Both the position numbers and the translations under genes were made by a program. Shown here piece by piece: positions 23,783-33,288 of a stretch of DNA of 64,000 nucleotides. Numbering within the stretch: the first letter of the stretch is position 1; every line of letters begins with the position of its first letter. Source of the stretch: Pseudeuparius sepicola (taxonomy: Eukaryota; Arthropoda; Insecta; Coleoptera; Anthribidae). The notes beneath the pieces are model-generated. The model was not told where the DNA came from. It saw only the letters and a list, made by a program, of their open reading frames with translations, and did no database searches. The stretch covers positions 21,742,501-21,806,500 of the forward strand of contig OY987301.1 of the NCBI GenBank assembly GCA_963920635.1, given 5' to 3'.

Positions 23783-23979
23783 AGTTATGTTCCGGGGTCG
23801 AAAATCTTCGTTTTTAAAAAGGTTTATTGAACGTAGGGTATAAACTATTACTGATCGATTAATTGCGGTCGCGATATTTATATAAATTGGAAATGCGGTG
23901 TACGAAAAATAAAAAGCTGATTCCGCTGATTCGGGGTTTTCGTCCAGGTCGGTGTGCTGTGGGGTCGATGAACATAACT
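23783..23979 (-). repeat. 3' LTR (197 bp)
   Basis: AGTTATGTTC at 23783 and GAACATAACT at 23979 form a perfect 10-bp inverted repeat at the LTR ends. It reads the same as 28187-28383 at every position I compared. Confidence 0.97.
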
Positions 23980-23990
23980 CTTCCCCCCTT
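23980..23990 (-). promoter_or_regulatory. Polypurine tract
   Basis: On the sense (minus) strand AAGGGGGGAAG lies directly against the 3' LTR, the position of the primer for plus-strand DNA synthesis. It overlaps the stop codon of the env frame. Confidence 0.85.
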
Positions 23991-25200
23991 AGGATGGAAG
24001 TTCGTCCTCGGGCTTCTTGTTGAGTTGTTGAAGTTCTTGGAGTTCTGAGAGTGATATTCTTGGTTTGAAAAAGAGTGTTTGGAGTCTTTTTCGTTTTCTT
24101 AGGATGAAGTAGATGATGACACACATTAGAGTGATGATAAGAAGTGTGGCTGACCAGGTTGTTGTGGAGATGACGACTGGATCTAGGTGTATGGGTTGGA
24201 TAGCCGACAATTGCGGTGTTTCTTGAAGAGACTGTAAATGATTTAGTTGTAGACGATACTTGGGATTAATTTTGACAGGAACGATGGCTGGGATTTCGGC
24301 TTCTTCTTGCGTGGCGGTATACCATTGATTTTCAATTTGAATTGGACAGGGTGATTGGATGATTGCTGGTTGCTTTATGATTTTTTCTGTTTTTGAACAT
24401 TTTTCGGTGATACGGAGTGGGTGATTTGTGCTGGCAATGAGGCTTCTCTTAGTTTGATGTATGATCGGTTGCAGGAGAATGGCAGTGGTGCAGTTTTCTA
24501 ATGTGGGCAGTTGACATCTGGTTGTTGACATAGTTTGACAGGTGATTTTTCTTTCTGTAGGTGTGCATGTGGAATACCAACGATTATTCCCATAGTAAAC
24601 AGCAGGGGGTACCAAAACGATATCTTCTTTGTTATGGATTGGGTAAACTTGGTAGAGTGGGAATACAAGTTCATCAAGGATAGGAATTTTTAGGATAATG
24701 AGTATCTGACTTTCTGTAGAGATTATTGTACTTTGAGCAGTTTCGATTAGTTCAAAAGGGTGCATGTTATCGGATAAGAGAGAGGCTTTATTATAGATTG
24801 ATTTGAGTTGATTTTCTAGTTTAATAATTTCAGAGAGAGAAAAGAGTTCAATGTTCGACTGTTGCAATGCAGCTAAATTAATAGTTCGAAGTAATTTTTG
24901 AAGGAATTGATTTAAACGATCGAGATTAAGTATTTCGCTATGAAGTGAGAGATATTTGTCAAATTCGTCGCTGAGGAGATTAATATCTTGTGCAATTTTA
25001 ACTGTGTTATTATTAATAGTTTCAACTAACATGTTATATCGTTTTATTGTTTGTGAGGCATAAGTTGTAGAGTTATTGAGGGTGCCAATAATTTGAGATT
25101 GCTTGTTTTCGATAGCTTGAATATGTTTTTCCAAAAATATACGATCATTCTCGTCGAGATTACCTGTGATTGATTTAATGAAAGTACCTATATAGTTCAT
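23989..25200 (-). CDS. env: Errantivirus Env, transmembrane (fusion) part
   Basis: The product is an envelope-type protein that in full errantiviruses drives membrane fusion. This 403-residue frame begins with a segment of the type FIKSITGNLDENDR, which matches the start of the fusion subunit in insect errantivirus Env and related baculovirus F proteins. A long helical region with coiled-coil character follows (about residues 20-150), then a cysteine-containing ectodomain (about 200-290). One membrane span lies near residues 352-371, and a short basic cytoplasmic tail follows. A basic R-x-K-R type cleavage motif is encoded just upstream of the first Met in the same frame, but a stop codon slightly further upstream separates it from the preceding env-like coding, which lies in another frame. 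No signal peptide is present in this frame. Env is therefore broken here and an infectious particle is not expected. Confidence 0.85.
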   Translation of the reverse strand: MNYIGTFIKSITGNLDENDRIFLEKHIQAIENKQSQIIGTLNNSTTYASQTIKRYNMLVETINNNTVKIAQDINLLSDEFDKYLSLHSEILNLDRLNQFLQKLLRTINLAALQQSNIELFSLSEIIKLENQLKSIYNKASLLSDNMHPFELIETAQSTIISTESQILIILKIPILDELVFPLYQVYPIHNKEDIVLVPPAVYYGNNRWYSTCTPTERKITCQTMSTTRCQLPTLENCTTAILLQPIIHQTKRSLIASTNHPLRITEKCSKTEKIIKQPAIIQSPCPIQIENQWYTATQEEAEIPAIVPVKINPKYRLQLNHLQSLQETPQLSAIQPIHLDPVVISTTTWSATLLIITLMCVIIYFILRKRKRLQTLFFKPRISLSELQELQQLNKKPEDELPS

Positions 25201-25226
25201 AATTCCACGTTTCTGTCTAGGGCGAA

Positions 25227-26852
25227 TTAGTTTATGAAAATTGTCAGAGTTTCATGATAAAGCAGTTGATATTGATTAAACATTTTGTAATAAGACGAAG
25301 TCGTTGAAGTATTAAAAAGAACTAAATTAACGGGGTAAAGTTTAAGGGTATTATCTATAGTGCTTAAGTTGAAAGTAAGTATGTGACGGTGAAAGTGGTC
25401 AAATAATTGTGCTTGGCCTACCAATTCTTGATAGTATCCATTATTAGGGATCGGGTGCACTTGAAGGGCCAGGCAGTTGGTTATTAGGAGGGTGTTTCTG
25501 TAACAAGGGAGGTTTGCGTAAGCGTTTGATTTTTCTAGGATGAGAGTTTCGAGTATGCCATTATGATTTTGCTTGTGGTAATCTTGAACACATTGAAGTT
25601 GTTTATCGGGATTCTCTATGTCTTGAGTTTGTTTAGAGCAGAAAGAGATACGAACGGTTTCATTAAAAGTATTGCGGACATATTCAGATATAAATTTTTG
25701 GATATCCGTTTGTTCTGTGAGGATATGGTAGCGTTGATTAGGAGATATTATAGAATGGAGAGTGTTTTTAATGTCAGTTTTCCAATCTTTTTCAGTAAGA
25801 GTTACGTAATATTGGTGTTTACTTTTGAATTTAAGGATGTATTGAACGTCATGTTTGTTTCCAAATTTTAAGATAATTTGATTAGGAAAATAATTAATGG
25901 GTTCTTCGGAAAATTGAATAGTTGCAATAGGGTTTTCGTGTGTGGAGTGTTGTGTGGATAGTCCAGTTTGTTTTTCATAAGTTTCGTTAATAAAGTCGTC
26001 AATATTAAAGTCATCGTCATGTGAGGGAGGATTTACACAGATCGAGTCTAATTCATGCATATTGAGTTCGATACGGGAAAGAGCGTCGGCTACAAAATTT
26101 TCTTTGGAATTCAGATGTTTTGTTCGAATAGAGTTGGGATCAAATGAGTTATTGGAGAAGGGAGGTGATAATTCTTCAAAATCGGATAGTGGATAAACAG
26201 ATATTGGTTCAGGGAAGTCAATATTTAAATTTTCTGGTTGTGGTATTTCTACAAACCCATCATTGGCATGGTGTATTGAAATTGGGAGTACAGTTTGGTT
26301 ATCAAGGGTAATTTCTGGGAGTACAACTTCACCATTATTGATATTTACTGGGATACGGAGTCGATTATTCGAACGATATATAACTTCAAATGGAACGGAA
26401 ACGCCTAATTTACGAATAGAAAATATATGAGTTTCATAATCTATATTTGCACCTAATTGGTCGAGTTCACCAGTACCTAAAAGAATATCGAAATCATTGT
26501 GCCAGTCGGCAATTCTAACTATAAACGGTTGATCAATGCCAATTTCGTTAAAAACGGGAAAATAAAGGTTTTCGGAGTAGGTTTTAGGAGTTTTCATAGA
26601 AATAAGAGTAAAGGGTTCAAAAAATTGATATTTTGGATCGAAATTTTGTGCAGCTTCGGGAGTTATTACAGTATCGGATCCACCAGAATCTATTAATACT
26701 TTAAGATTAGAATAAGGGAGATAGAAAAATGGAAGTTTGGTGGCTTTTGAAATATTATTTAATTCGATAATTCGGGATTGGGAGGAGATTCCGAGGCTTG
26801 TTCTCGAAAATTTTCGGAAAAGTATTCTTCGGTTTCTAAATTGGAATCGCAT
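25227..26852 (-). CDS. pol: Pol remnant: protease, RNase H tail, integrase start, env-like part in one frame
   Basis: This 541-residue frame starts inside gag. A retroviral aspartic protease lies near residues 40-150: LIDSGGSDTVIT with the catalytic DSG, and a later ILLGTGELD block. The next known block, around residue 245, is SKENFVADALSR, the end of RNase H, so reverse transcriptase and nearly all of RNase H are missing without loss of frame. The tether region follows, with YHKQNHNGILE near residue 415, the start of the integrase HHCC finger; the DDE core is absent. The last 100 residues, with paired cysteines, resemble the surface part of errantivirus Env but cannot be assigned firmly. The frame is entered from gag by a probable -1 shift. 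Only the protease could be active. Confidence 0.8.
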   Translation of the reverse strand: MRFQFRNRRILFRKFSRTSLGISSQSRIIELNNISKATKLPFFYLPYSNLKVLIDSGGSDTVITPEAAQNFDPKYQFFEPFTLISMKTPKTYSENLYFPVFNEIGIDQPFIVRIADWHNDFDILLGTGELDQLGANIDYETHIFSIRKLGVSVPFEVIYRSNNRLRIPVNINNGEVVLPEITLDNQTVLPISIHHANDGFVEIPQPENLNIDFPEPISVYPLSDFEELSPPFSNNSFDPNSIRTKHLNSKENFVADALSRIELNMHELDSICVNPPSHDDDFNIDDFINETYEKQTGLSTQHSTHENPIATIQFSEEPINYFPNQIILKFGNKHDVQYILKFKSKHQYYVTLTEKDWKTDIKNTLHSIISPNQRYHILTEQTDIQKFISEYVRNTFNETVRISFCSKQTQDIENPDKQLQCVQDYHKQNHNGILETLILEKSNAYANLPCYRNTLLITNCLALQVHPIPNNGYYQELVGQAQLFDHFHRHILTFNLSTIDNTLKLYPVNLVLFNTSTTSSYYKMFNQYQLLYHETLTIFIN

Positions 26853-28012
26853 TCTATATTATTATGGAAAGTACGTGTGGACATTGGGGTTGGTTTGTAA
26901 GTTTGCTGTGACGGCAATTTTGAAGTTATGGACATGGGAGTTGGAGTTGGACGATATTGATTTTGGAAGTAATTATTGTTGGGTCTATTAGATGGTGGGC
27001 TGAATACTTGTCTATTAGGTGGAGGGTTTTGTCTTTGAGGAATGGGCCTATTTGTGTTGCCAAAATTTCTAGGTGAGTTTGAAGGACCTTGATTAAAGTT
27101 TTGAGGGAATTGTTGATTAAAATTTGGGTTCATATTCGTATTATGATTAGGTTGTGGGTTGCGAGGTGGTTGAGGATTTTGATTAGTAGGGCGATTGGTA
27201 GTGGTAGGTTGACTGTTTCTTTGATAATCGCGGGGATAGGTGGTAGATTTAAGATAGGACATATATTGCTGTTGCTGTTTGTGGTTATCTAAAGCTATGC
27301 ATTTTTGAAGTGCTTCGTCGAGAGAGTTTAATTCAAAATGAGATAAATGATCGCAATAGGGATTGTTTATGCCAGTACAAAATGTTCTAAGGGCTTGTTT
27401 TCTGAAAAACGAAGCTTTAAACTCGATTGCCTGAGCGTTATTTTCATGTAAAGAAACATGCTGTAAAAGATCATTAAGTGCTAAAGTTATTCGGTTGTAA
27501 TAGTCATCATAAGATTCAGAACGCTTTTGAACTGTGGTGGTTAATTGTGTTAATAAAATTTCTTCTGTGCGACGGTCGCCATATTTTTGGAGTAAAAGGG
27601 GCTTTATTTCTGCCCAAGAAGTTTTATTGTGTAAATTTAAGAAATCACGAGCCTCATTTTTAATTTTGGAAACGATATGAGTGTTAATTATATATAGTTG
27701 AGTGGCATTAGCACCTTGTTGAGTGAAAAAAGCAATTAAATTATCAACTGAATTTATAAATGTGGAGAGGTTATCTCCCGGTTTATATTCTGGAAGAGTG
27801 TTGCACAAATTATTAATGTCGGTATTTGTTAAAGCCATTTCTTGAGTTTTTGAAGTTGAGGGCTGAGAAATTAAAATTTGAGGGTTTTTTAAATCTTCAG
27901 ATAAATTTTTAGAATATGGTTTAAAACGAGGTTTTTGTTTAGGAGCTTTTGGAGTAATAGAAAAATGAGCTAAATCTTCTAATAATGAACCTTCAGGGTA
28001 ATCAGAACTCAT
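26759..28012 (-). CDS. gag: Errantivirus Gag
   Basis: This 417-residue capsid precursor has no stop or shift. It has a short charged N terminus and a helical capsid-like region (about residues 60-250) with the segment FLNLHNKTSWAEIKPLLLQK. The C-terminal third is rich in Asn, Gln and Pro (about 265-390). A CCHC zinc knuckle is absent, as in other errantivirus Gags. The start at 28012 lies 174 bases after the 5' LTR and is the first long-frame ATG. The 3' end overlaps the pol frame by 94 bases. Gag would assemble the particle that packages this RNA; with an intact gag and both LTRs the copy could still be moved by a complete relative. Confidence 0.9.
   Translation of the reverse strand: MSSDYPEGSLLEDLAHFSITPKAPKQKPRFKPYSKNLSEDLKNPQILISQPSTSKTQEMALTNTDINNLCNTLPEYKPGDNLSTFINSVDNLIAFFTQQGANATQLYIINTHIVSKIKNEARDFLNLHNKTSWAEIKPLLLQKYGDRRTEEILLTQLTTTVQKRSESYDDYYNRITLALNDLLQHVSLHENNAQAIEFKASFFRKQALRTFCTGINNPYCDHLSHFELNSLDEALQKCIALDNHKQQQQYMSYLKSTTYPRDYQRNSQPTTTNRPTNQNPQPPRNPQPNHNTNMNPNFNQQFPQNFNQGPSNSPRNFGNTNRPIPQRQNPPPNRQVFSPPSNRPNNNYFQNQYRPTPTPMSITSKLPSQQTYKPTPMSTRTFHNNIECDSNLETEEYFSENFREQASESPPNPELSN
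26807..26813 (-). promoter_or_regulatory. Probable -1 frameshift site (A-AAT-TTT)
   Basis: On the sense strand the heptamer A AAT TTT lies in the gag reading frame within the gag/pol overlap. A -1 slip on it moves the ribosome exactly into the frame of the protease-containing ORF. It fits the X-XXY-YYZ rule of retroviral slippery sites. I could not evaluate a downstream pseudoknot. Confidence 0.7.
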
Positions 28013-28170
28013 GAGAAAAAGGAAGTGAACTTACAGGACAAGAAGAATCGCTCTGGACATCCCTGCCGTATGGTTCTCCAATCTCTGCACAGGTTTCTTC
28101 TCCCAGGTCGTTGATAACTGCCAAATCGTTGAGACGAACCGATGATCCTCCTTTGGATTCCGTGCAGCTA

Positions 28171-28187
28171 TCCTGTTCGCAGCGCCA
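28171..28187 (-). promoter_or_regulatory. Primer-binding site
   Basis: On the sense strand TGGCGCTGCGAACAGGA follows the 5' LTR, sharing its last T. TGG pairs with the CCA end of a tRNA; the errantivirus habit of TGGCGC starts is kept. I could not name the tRNA. Confidence 0.7.
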
Positions 28188-28383
28188 GTTATGTTCCGGG
28201 GTCGAAAATCTTCGTTTTTAAAAAGGTTTATTGAACGTAGGGTATAAACTATTACTGATCGATTAATTGCGGTCGCGATATTTATATAAATTGGAAATGC
28301 GGTGTACGAAAAATAAAAAGCTGATTCCGCTGATTCGGGGTTTTCGTCCAGGTCGGTGTGCTGTGGGGTCGATGAACATAACT
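28187..28383 (-). repeat. 5' LTR (197 bp)
   Basis: Upstream LTR for minus-strand transcription; same length and, by eye, same sequence as the 3' LTR. It should hold the promoter. Confidence 0.97.
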
Positions 28384-28387
28384 CCTA

Positions 28388-29850
28388 GACACCGACCCCT
28401 GTTCCCAAAAATGAATGAAACGCCTGCCAAAGATTTAAATTATCCGAAATTCCTTTAATTATGCACAATATGCCACATTTTAAGGATATATGCAAATATT
28501 TAAAAAATGCATATCATAATATGCATATTATGCTAAATATGCAAAATATGCATGTTGCATATTTGTGTTACTCTAATCATAAGTTTCTACAACTTGTCTA
28601 CAGGGTGAATCAGTTTTTTGCGTACCTTGGAAAAACAGTGTAAAGGACTGTGCAATGTTTTTAAAGACGAAATTTTTGAAAAGTAGACTTTTGTCAGTTA
28701 CAATGTTTTTGCATGCGTGTATCGACATATTTAATTTTTCATGAAATAGGTAGGTTTAAATTAAGTATTTAATTCTTATTTTACTGCAAAAGTATGTGTT
28801 ATTATGACATATATTTCCTATTGAAGAAAATTAGTTATGCCACTTTTTGCATTTGTTACATAAATAATAGGAATGCAATGAAAAAACAATATTCACAATC
28901 GCGTTGTTCAAAACGTCTATCTTATAAATATAAATAGTTGAATTGGGCGTGAAAACATTTTGGCGCCTGTGCCTTGGACATCCAAACGTAATGTTCCTTT
29001 TTTTCTCAAATGCGCGAGCAAACTTTGACAGCGCATATTCCTCTTCCCTTATTTGCACAAGCTCCTTTTAAATCGGATCATTATTTCCTAATGACAAAAT
29101 GTAAATCTGGAGTTCGTGTCATGGGGTAAATTCTCAGTTTAAAGCTACTTACGTTTTTAAAATTTACTGCTATCTGCCATTAGCATGAACCATAAAATCA
29201 ATAATAATTATGAGAGAACCGAGAACCGGTTGTCCATCCTCTGCTAAAACGAAAGCAAATAATATTCTCATCTCAAAAAGCCATACAACCGTGATAGCAT
29301 CTTGCACCCGTCGATTTGACGTTATACGAATATAACCGTGAAGCCACGCGCAGCTTCATAACGCGCGTGACACTGACGCCTTATTCGGTTTTCTGAGTGC
29401 AGCTTCAGCAATCGCAGCCCGAGTAAGCGGTCTTGGCATAATTCGGTAAGTTATATTACAATGGCGTCATCCTGTCACTTGGAGCACCCTCCCTCCGGCT
29501 GTATCGCATATTCTGCTCGTTACTTTGGAGGGGCTTCATCGAGAGCCATGGGCGGGAAAGTATCTTATGCTTTATGTCAAACTAAAACATCTGAAAGATT
29601 CGATACTACAGTCGGTGCGTCTAGAGTAGGTTATAATTCTCATGGGTTTTGTTTTTCCTAACATTTACGACAAAAACACTTTGATCAATAAAAAAACACG
29701 TCCATCAATAAGAAATTTGTCTATGACTTCTTATACCTAGATTCCAAATATTGCTGCCCAAAAATGTTTCAGAAATGTCAGAAACAAAATATAGTTCCTA
29801 TCCTATGCTACAAACAGGTGAAACCTATAGGTACCATTAATATAGTCAAA
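28388..29850. other. ATATGCA-rich block, then unassigned DNA
   Basis: 28455-28560 is packed with ATGCATA words like those at 22390-22480. TACAGGGTGAATCAGTTTTT at about 28600 is a lone MITE-like end. A plus-strand frame at 29461-29661 shows no known domain. Confidence 0.45.
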
Positions 29851-29945
29851 TTTTTATAAGGAGTCTTTGCCAGGACTGTCAACTGGTAATTTCGACGTTC
29901 TAAGTTGGCATCAATGCCACTTTTCTCGTCGTTTCAAAATGAATA
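29845..29945 (+). repeat. Dispersed repeat D2, copy 1
   Basis: The words AGGACTGTCAACTGGTAATTT and CTAAGTTGGCATCAATGC correspond to the reverse complement of 52175-52270 with scattered differences, indicating an old dispersed element. Confidence 0.6.
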
Positions 29946-29959
29946 GCTTGCGGTTACAA

Positions 29960-30620
29960 CTTTAATTATTTATTGCAAATTAAATATTGCGATTTGAGGG
30001 CTGATATTTGGTATGTGGATGTAACCCCATACTCAAAACATCTGGAACTATTTGCAACAACGTACTGGTATCTGTTGGATACATATGACCCAAGAAGCTC
30101 CAGCATCCCACCATGCAGACCAGTCTCTTCAAGTTTAATGCCAAGGGTTGCATGATGCACCTTGTCGAAGGCCTTCTATAGAAGTCGGAGTACACGGAGC
30201 ACACCGAAGCTACCTGATCGGCACAATTGAAAATGCTCCGAATATGGCACCAGATTCGTGGCGACTGGCCGGTTTTGAAAAATCCACGTTGAACAGAAAT
30301 TAAGCGATTTATAACATGGAAAAATAATTCTTCCGTAATAATTTCCCCATATATCTTACCAAAATTATTAGTAGAGAAAATGGATGATAATTTGTAACTT
30401 TATCCTTTCCACCAGATTTATAAAGTGGGACAATTTTAATAAGCTTCCACTTATCTGGGTATTGCCCGTGAGATAACATCTTGTTATAAATAGTAAAAAG
30501 CGGCTCATATCAAAGCAGATTTGCACGATTTTATGAAGACAGGTGGAATATTATCGAGTATGGGACATTTGTTTATATTTAGGTTGCTCATCACATATGA
30601 AACCTTTTCTCTTATTATGC
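29960..30620 (-). pseudogene. LINE reverse-transcriptase N-terminal half, decayed
   Basis: On the minus strand, in shifting frames, one reads LSHGQYPDKWKLIKIVPLYK followed by SGGKDKVTNYHPFSLL. After this come FGKIYGEIITEELFFHVINR, GFFKTGQSP and KVHHATLGIKLEETGLHGGM with a YVSNRYQYV block. These are the fingers and palm segments of Jockey/CR1-type non-LTR reverse transcriptase. The active-site motif itself is not in the fragment. Several stops and frameshifts make it a dead relic. Together with 13231-14377, where the later RT part is preserved, it shows this LINE group was active here. Confidence 0.8.
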
Positions 30621-32448
30621 AGTTAATAAGTATAGGAAGCTAACTTGAATAATTATTACTAAAGAAAATTTCAGGAGGATCTGTATTAGATATACGAACA
30701 CTGGAAAAGATATGCGAGTAAAGTTAATTGCTTCGTTATTTCGGTACGTCATTTTTTTTGGGCAACGATGACATGGTCGATTTCTTTTCCGAAAAAAAAA
30801 AGAGACCAAAATGTCTTGGCATTATCTTTGAACTCGATTCAAGCAAGAGTAGAAACCCACTCAGCCTCACTCAACCTCAAAAATCAATAAGTGATGCCAT
30901 ATAACCGGTTGCAACGCATCAACCATATACTGTTATATCGATGATTAAAGAAAATTGTTAGGAATTTTTGTTTAAAATGTCATCTGACAAAATCCTGATT
31001 GTAAAGTCAATAGCATGTTCTTTGGTAACTTAAGAGTTGCCATTGCACACGAGTACAAAATATCTGACTATACTGTCGCATTGAGTTTCTTGTAACATTT
31101 CTATAAACACTTCTAGGCAGTGTTCATTTATGTATTTCCAGTTCCAAAGTTATTATGTCTAAACTTGCTAGATCTGACATGTATTCATCCCAAAACCTGT
31201 ATTTAAATAAAATTATCTCTAAAACAAATGCAAAATAAAAACTTAGTTGAACATCTTATTTGACAAACTATTTTCGGTAACTGGCAGAGTGAATTAGCAT
31301 CCAATATCTAACGCATTGCATGGTTAGAAGGGTATGGGAGCCAGTCGACTGTTTCTAGCTTGTTACGCCTTCATCAGCTGGCCACAACCCAGTACAAATT
31401 ACTAAGAAACTGTTCGTGGACTAAGTTAATATTTAAACAGCGCAGTAGTTTGAGAATTCTACCAATAAAAGACTGAACGCGCAAGGGAAACCAGACGGAA
31501 TGGCATGCCTTGTTGCCAGTTTTCTCAGTTCGTAGCTTGGCTCAGCGAGAAAGGCTGCCTGCCTGTGGCAACAGCTGCCATTTCCTATATAACTAGACAA
31601 AATGTGTGTATCGAACGTGAGTTGGGAGCCAATGCGAGACAGCGCTCCATCAGTAATTATGCAGCTCATCCCCGGCTTTAATCTTTCCTGTAAATTCTAA
31701 TTACTGAAAATTTCCACACATAATGGAATATTTTCAGTGCATTCGGGGTCTTTGTAATCATGTAGGCGCACCGTGCACCGTGAACCGTGCGGTGGTAGAG
31801 CAGCGGCTCCAGTTAATCCCTGCCTCGCGTTTCCAGGATAAAATTCTCCCCTCCGTAATTACATAGAAAGAAGGAAATACGAAAGGAAATTGCACATTAT
31901 TGAGAGAACACTGGGCGAGCAGGAGTCCCGGCAACGTACCTGCAACAAAGGGTTCATAAAATTCTGTTACTTCCACGTCACCACGTAAATAGAACTATTG
32001 TTTCGGCGAAAAAGGAGAAATGTTCATTCGCCTAAACGGTTTGAAATAATTGTACATAACGTTCATAAGATTGTCGTGGCTGAAGTTATTTATAATTTTT
32101 AAATCGCTTACCGGATTGTTTTCCACATACAACACTGTAAAAATGTAGGTTGAATCTGATTGTTACCAAGTAATTTTATTCTGTTGACTTTACATAACCT
32201 GCTGGAAAATACATGATTAGTTAGCTACATTTTCTCAAAATTGAATTCCATATGTTCACTAATTTCCATATGTAATTGTATTGTAACCAAAATTTATAGA
32301 ACTAAGTCTATAGAAACATTTATCATTCATAAAACCTCGTTAAATAAAATTCTTCCTGAAATAAATGCAAGATAGAAGCGGCAAATTTGACGCTGCCATA
32401 AAACGGATGGGGAGAGTGCACGTCGTTGCCGCACAAGACTTGCATATA
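30621..32448. other. Intergenic stretch
   Basis: No domain-bearing frame. Mixed composition, with a GC-richer patch at about 31750-31950 that carries no recognised gene. Confidence 0.45.
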
Positions 32449-32853
32449 CAGAGTGTTCCTTCATGATATGAGAATATTTTAAAGGGTGGTTCCTTGGTAA
32501 ATTTTAAGTACAAAAAGTTCCTACAAACATATTTCCTAAAACGCTATGTTTTCGATATATCTACAGGGTGGCGAAGTATTATTTTTCTTAGGTTTTTTCA
32601 AAAATCTAGAAAATTGTTTGAGATATTGAGCTGAGTTTCCGAGTTGTTTTAAAATTTAATCGGTGGCGTAGTTATTGGTTAGCCATATAGCAATTTTTAC
32701 AAAAAAGTAATACGTTGTTGAGATTTTTCGATCTAGATATTTTTTCTGGATTGCCTGGTAAATTCTGCATGGAAAAACCGCCTTGCCACTTTTTCAGTAA
32801 AAAAAATAAAAACCGTTTTTTACTTAAAATATAATTAAGGAACACCCTGTATA
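32449..32853. mobile_element. 405-bp MITE with ATACAGRGTGTTCCTT ends
   Basis: The left ATACAGAGTGTTCCTTCAT and right TAAGGAACACCCTGTAT are inverted. An internal ACAGGGTGGCGAAG at about 32562 suggests it is composite. Confidence 0.65.
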
Positions 32854-33288
32854 GCCGACATTATAGGGAAGTTTCCACTAACTGAATTTCGACATAAAAT
32901 GATAAACAGTGGATGTAGAATCAGAAAATTACACTATCAGCACAACTTTCCTTAAAATTGTTATATAAATTAATATGAATGTTAAATAAATTAAAAATTT
33001 AAAACATATCGCGGATTTTTAAATATTCATTTGTTCATCGGATGTGAGGTTTTACGTCACAATAGTTTTCGAATGTTGCCGACTACTCGGCTAACTAGAA
33101 GAAGTCACAAAATAATATTAGGTAGGTATTGTAGAATGTAAAAAAATATCCTTCAGATAACAGCATAACTAAACTTTTGTCAAGGTTAGTTAGCTTAATT
33201 TTGTTGTCAGATTTAATCAGAGCATCACTTAATAGGTGCAACGTTCGAGGATTTTTATTTTTAGCAATTCTAACTAACTTTACTTTTA

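Larger units (their letters stand above)
23779..28387 (-). mobile_element. Errantivirus-like LTR retrotransposon, internally deleted, with CCTA target duplication
   Basis: The element proper is 23783-28383 (4601 bp), flanked by CCTA on both sides (23779-23782 and 28384-28387). The LTRs begin AGTTATG and end CATAACT, the AGT...ACT-type ends and 4-bp duplication typical of insect errantiviruses (gypsy/Ty3 group). Transcription is on the minus strand. In order: 5' LTR, primer site, gag, a protease-containing second frame, an env TM frame, polypurine tract, 3' LTR. Reverse transcriptase, nearly all of RNase H and the integrase core are absent; full-length relatives are about 7 kb. The two LTRs appear identical over 197 bp, so the insertion is very recent even though the copy is non-autonomous. 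Confidence 0.95.

Noticed and set aside
25563..27663. Plus-strand frames across the errantivirus
   Set aside because: They are shadows of the minus-strand gag, pol and env frames.
31780..31810. GCGGTGGTAGAGCAGCGG as a possible tRNA start
   Set aside because: No matching anticodon arm, TΨC box or acceptor complement follows.
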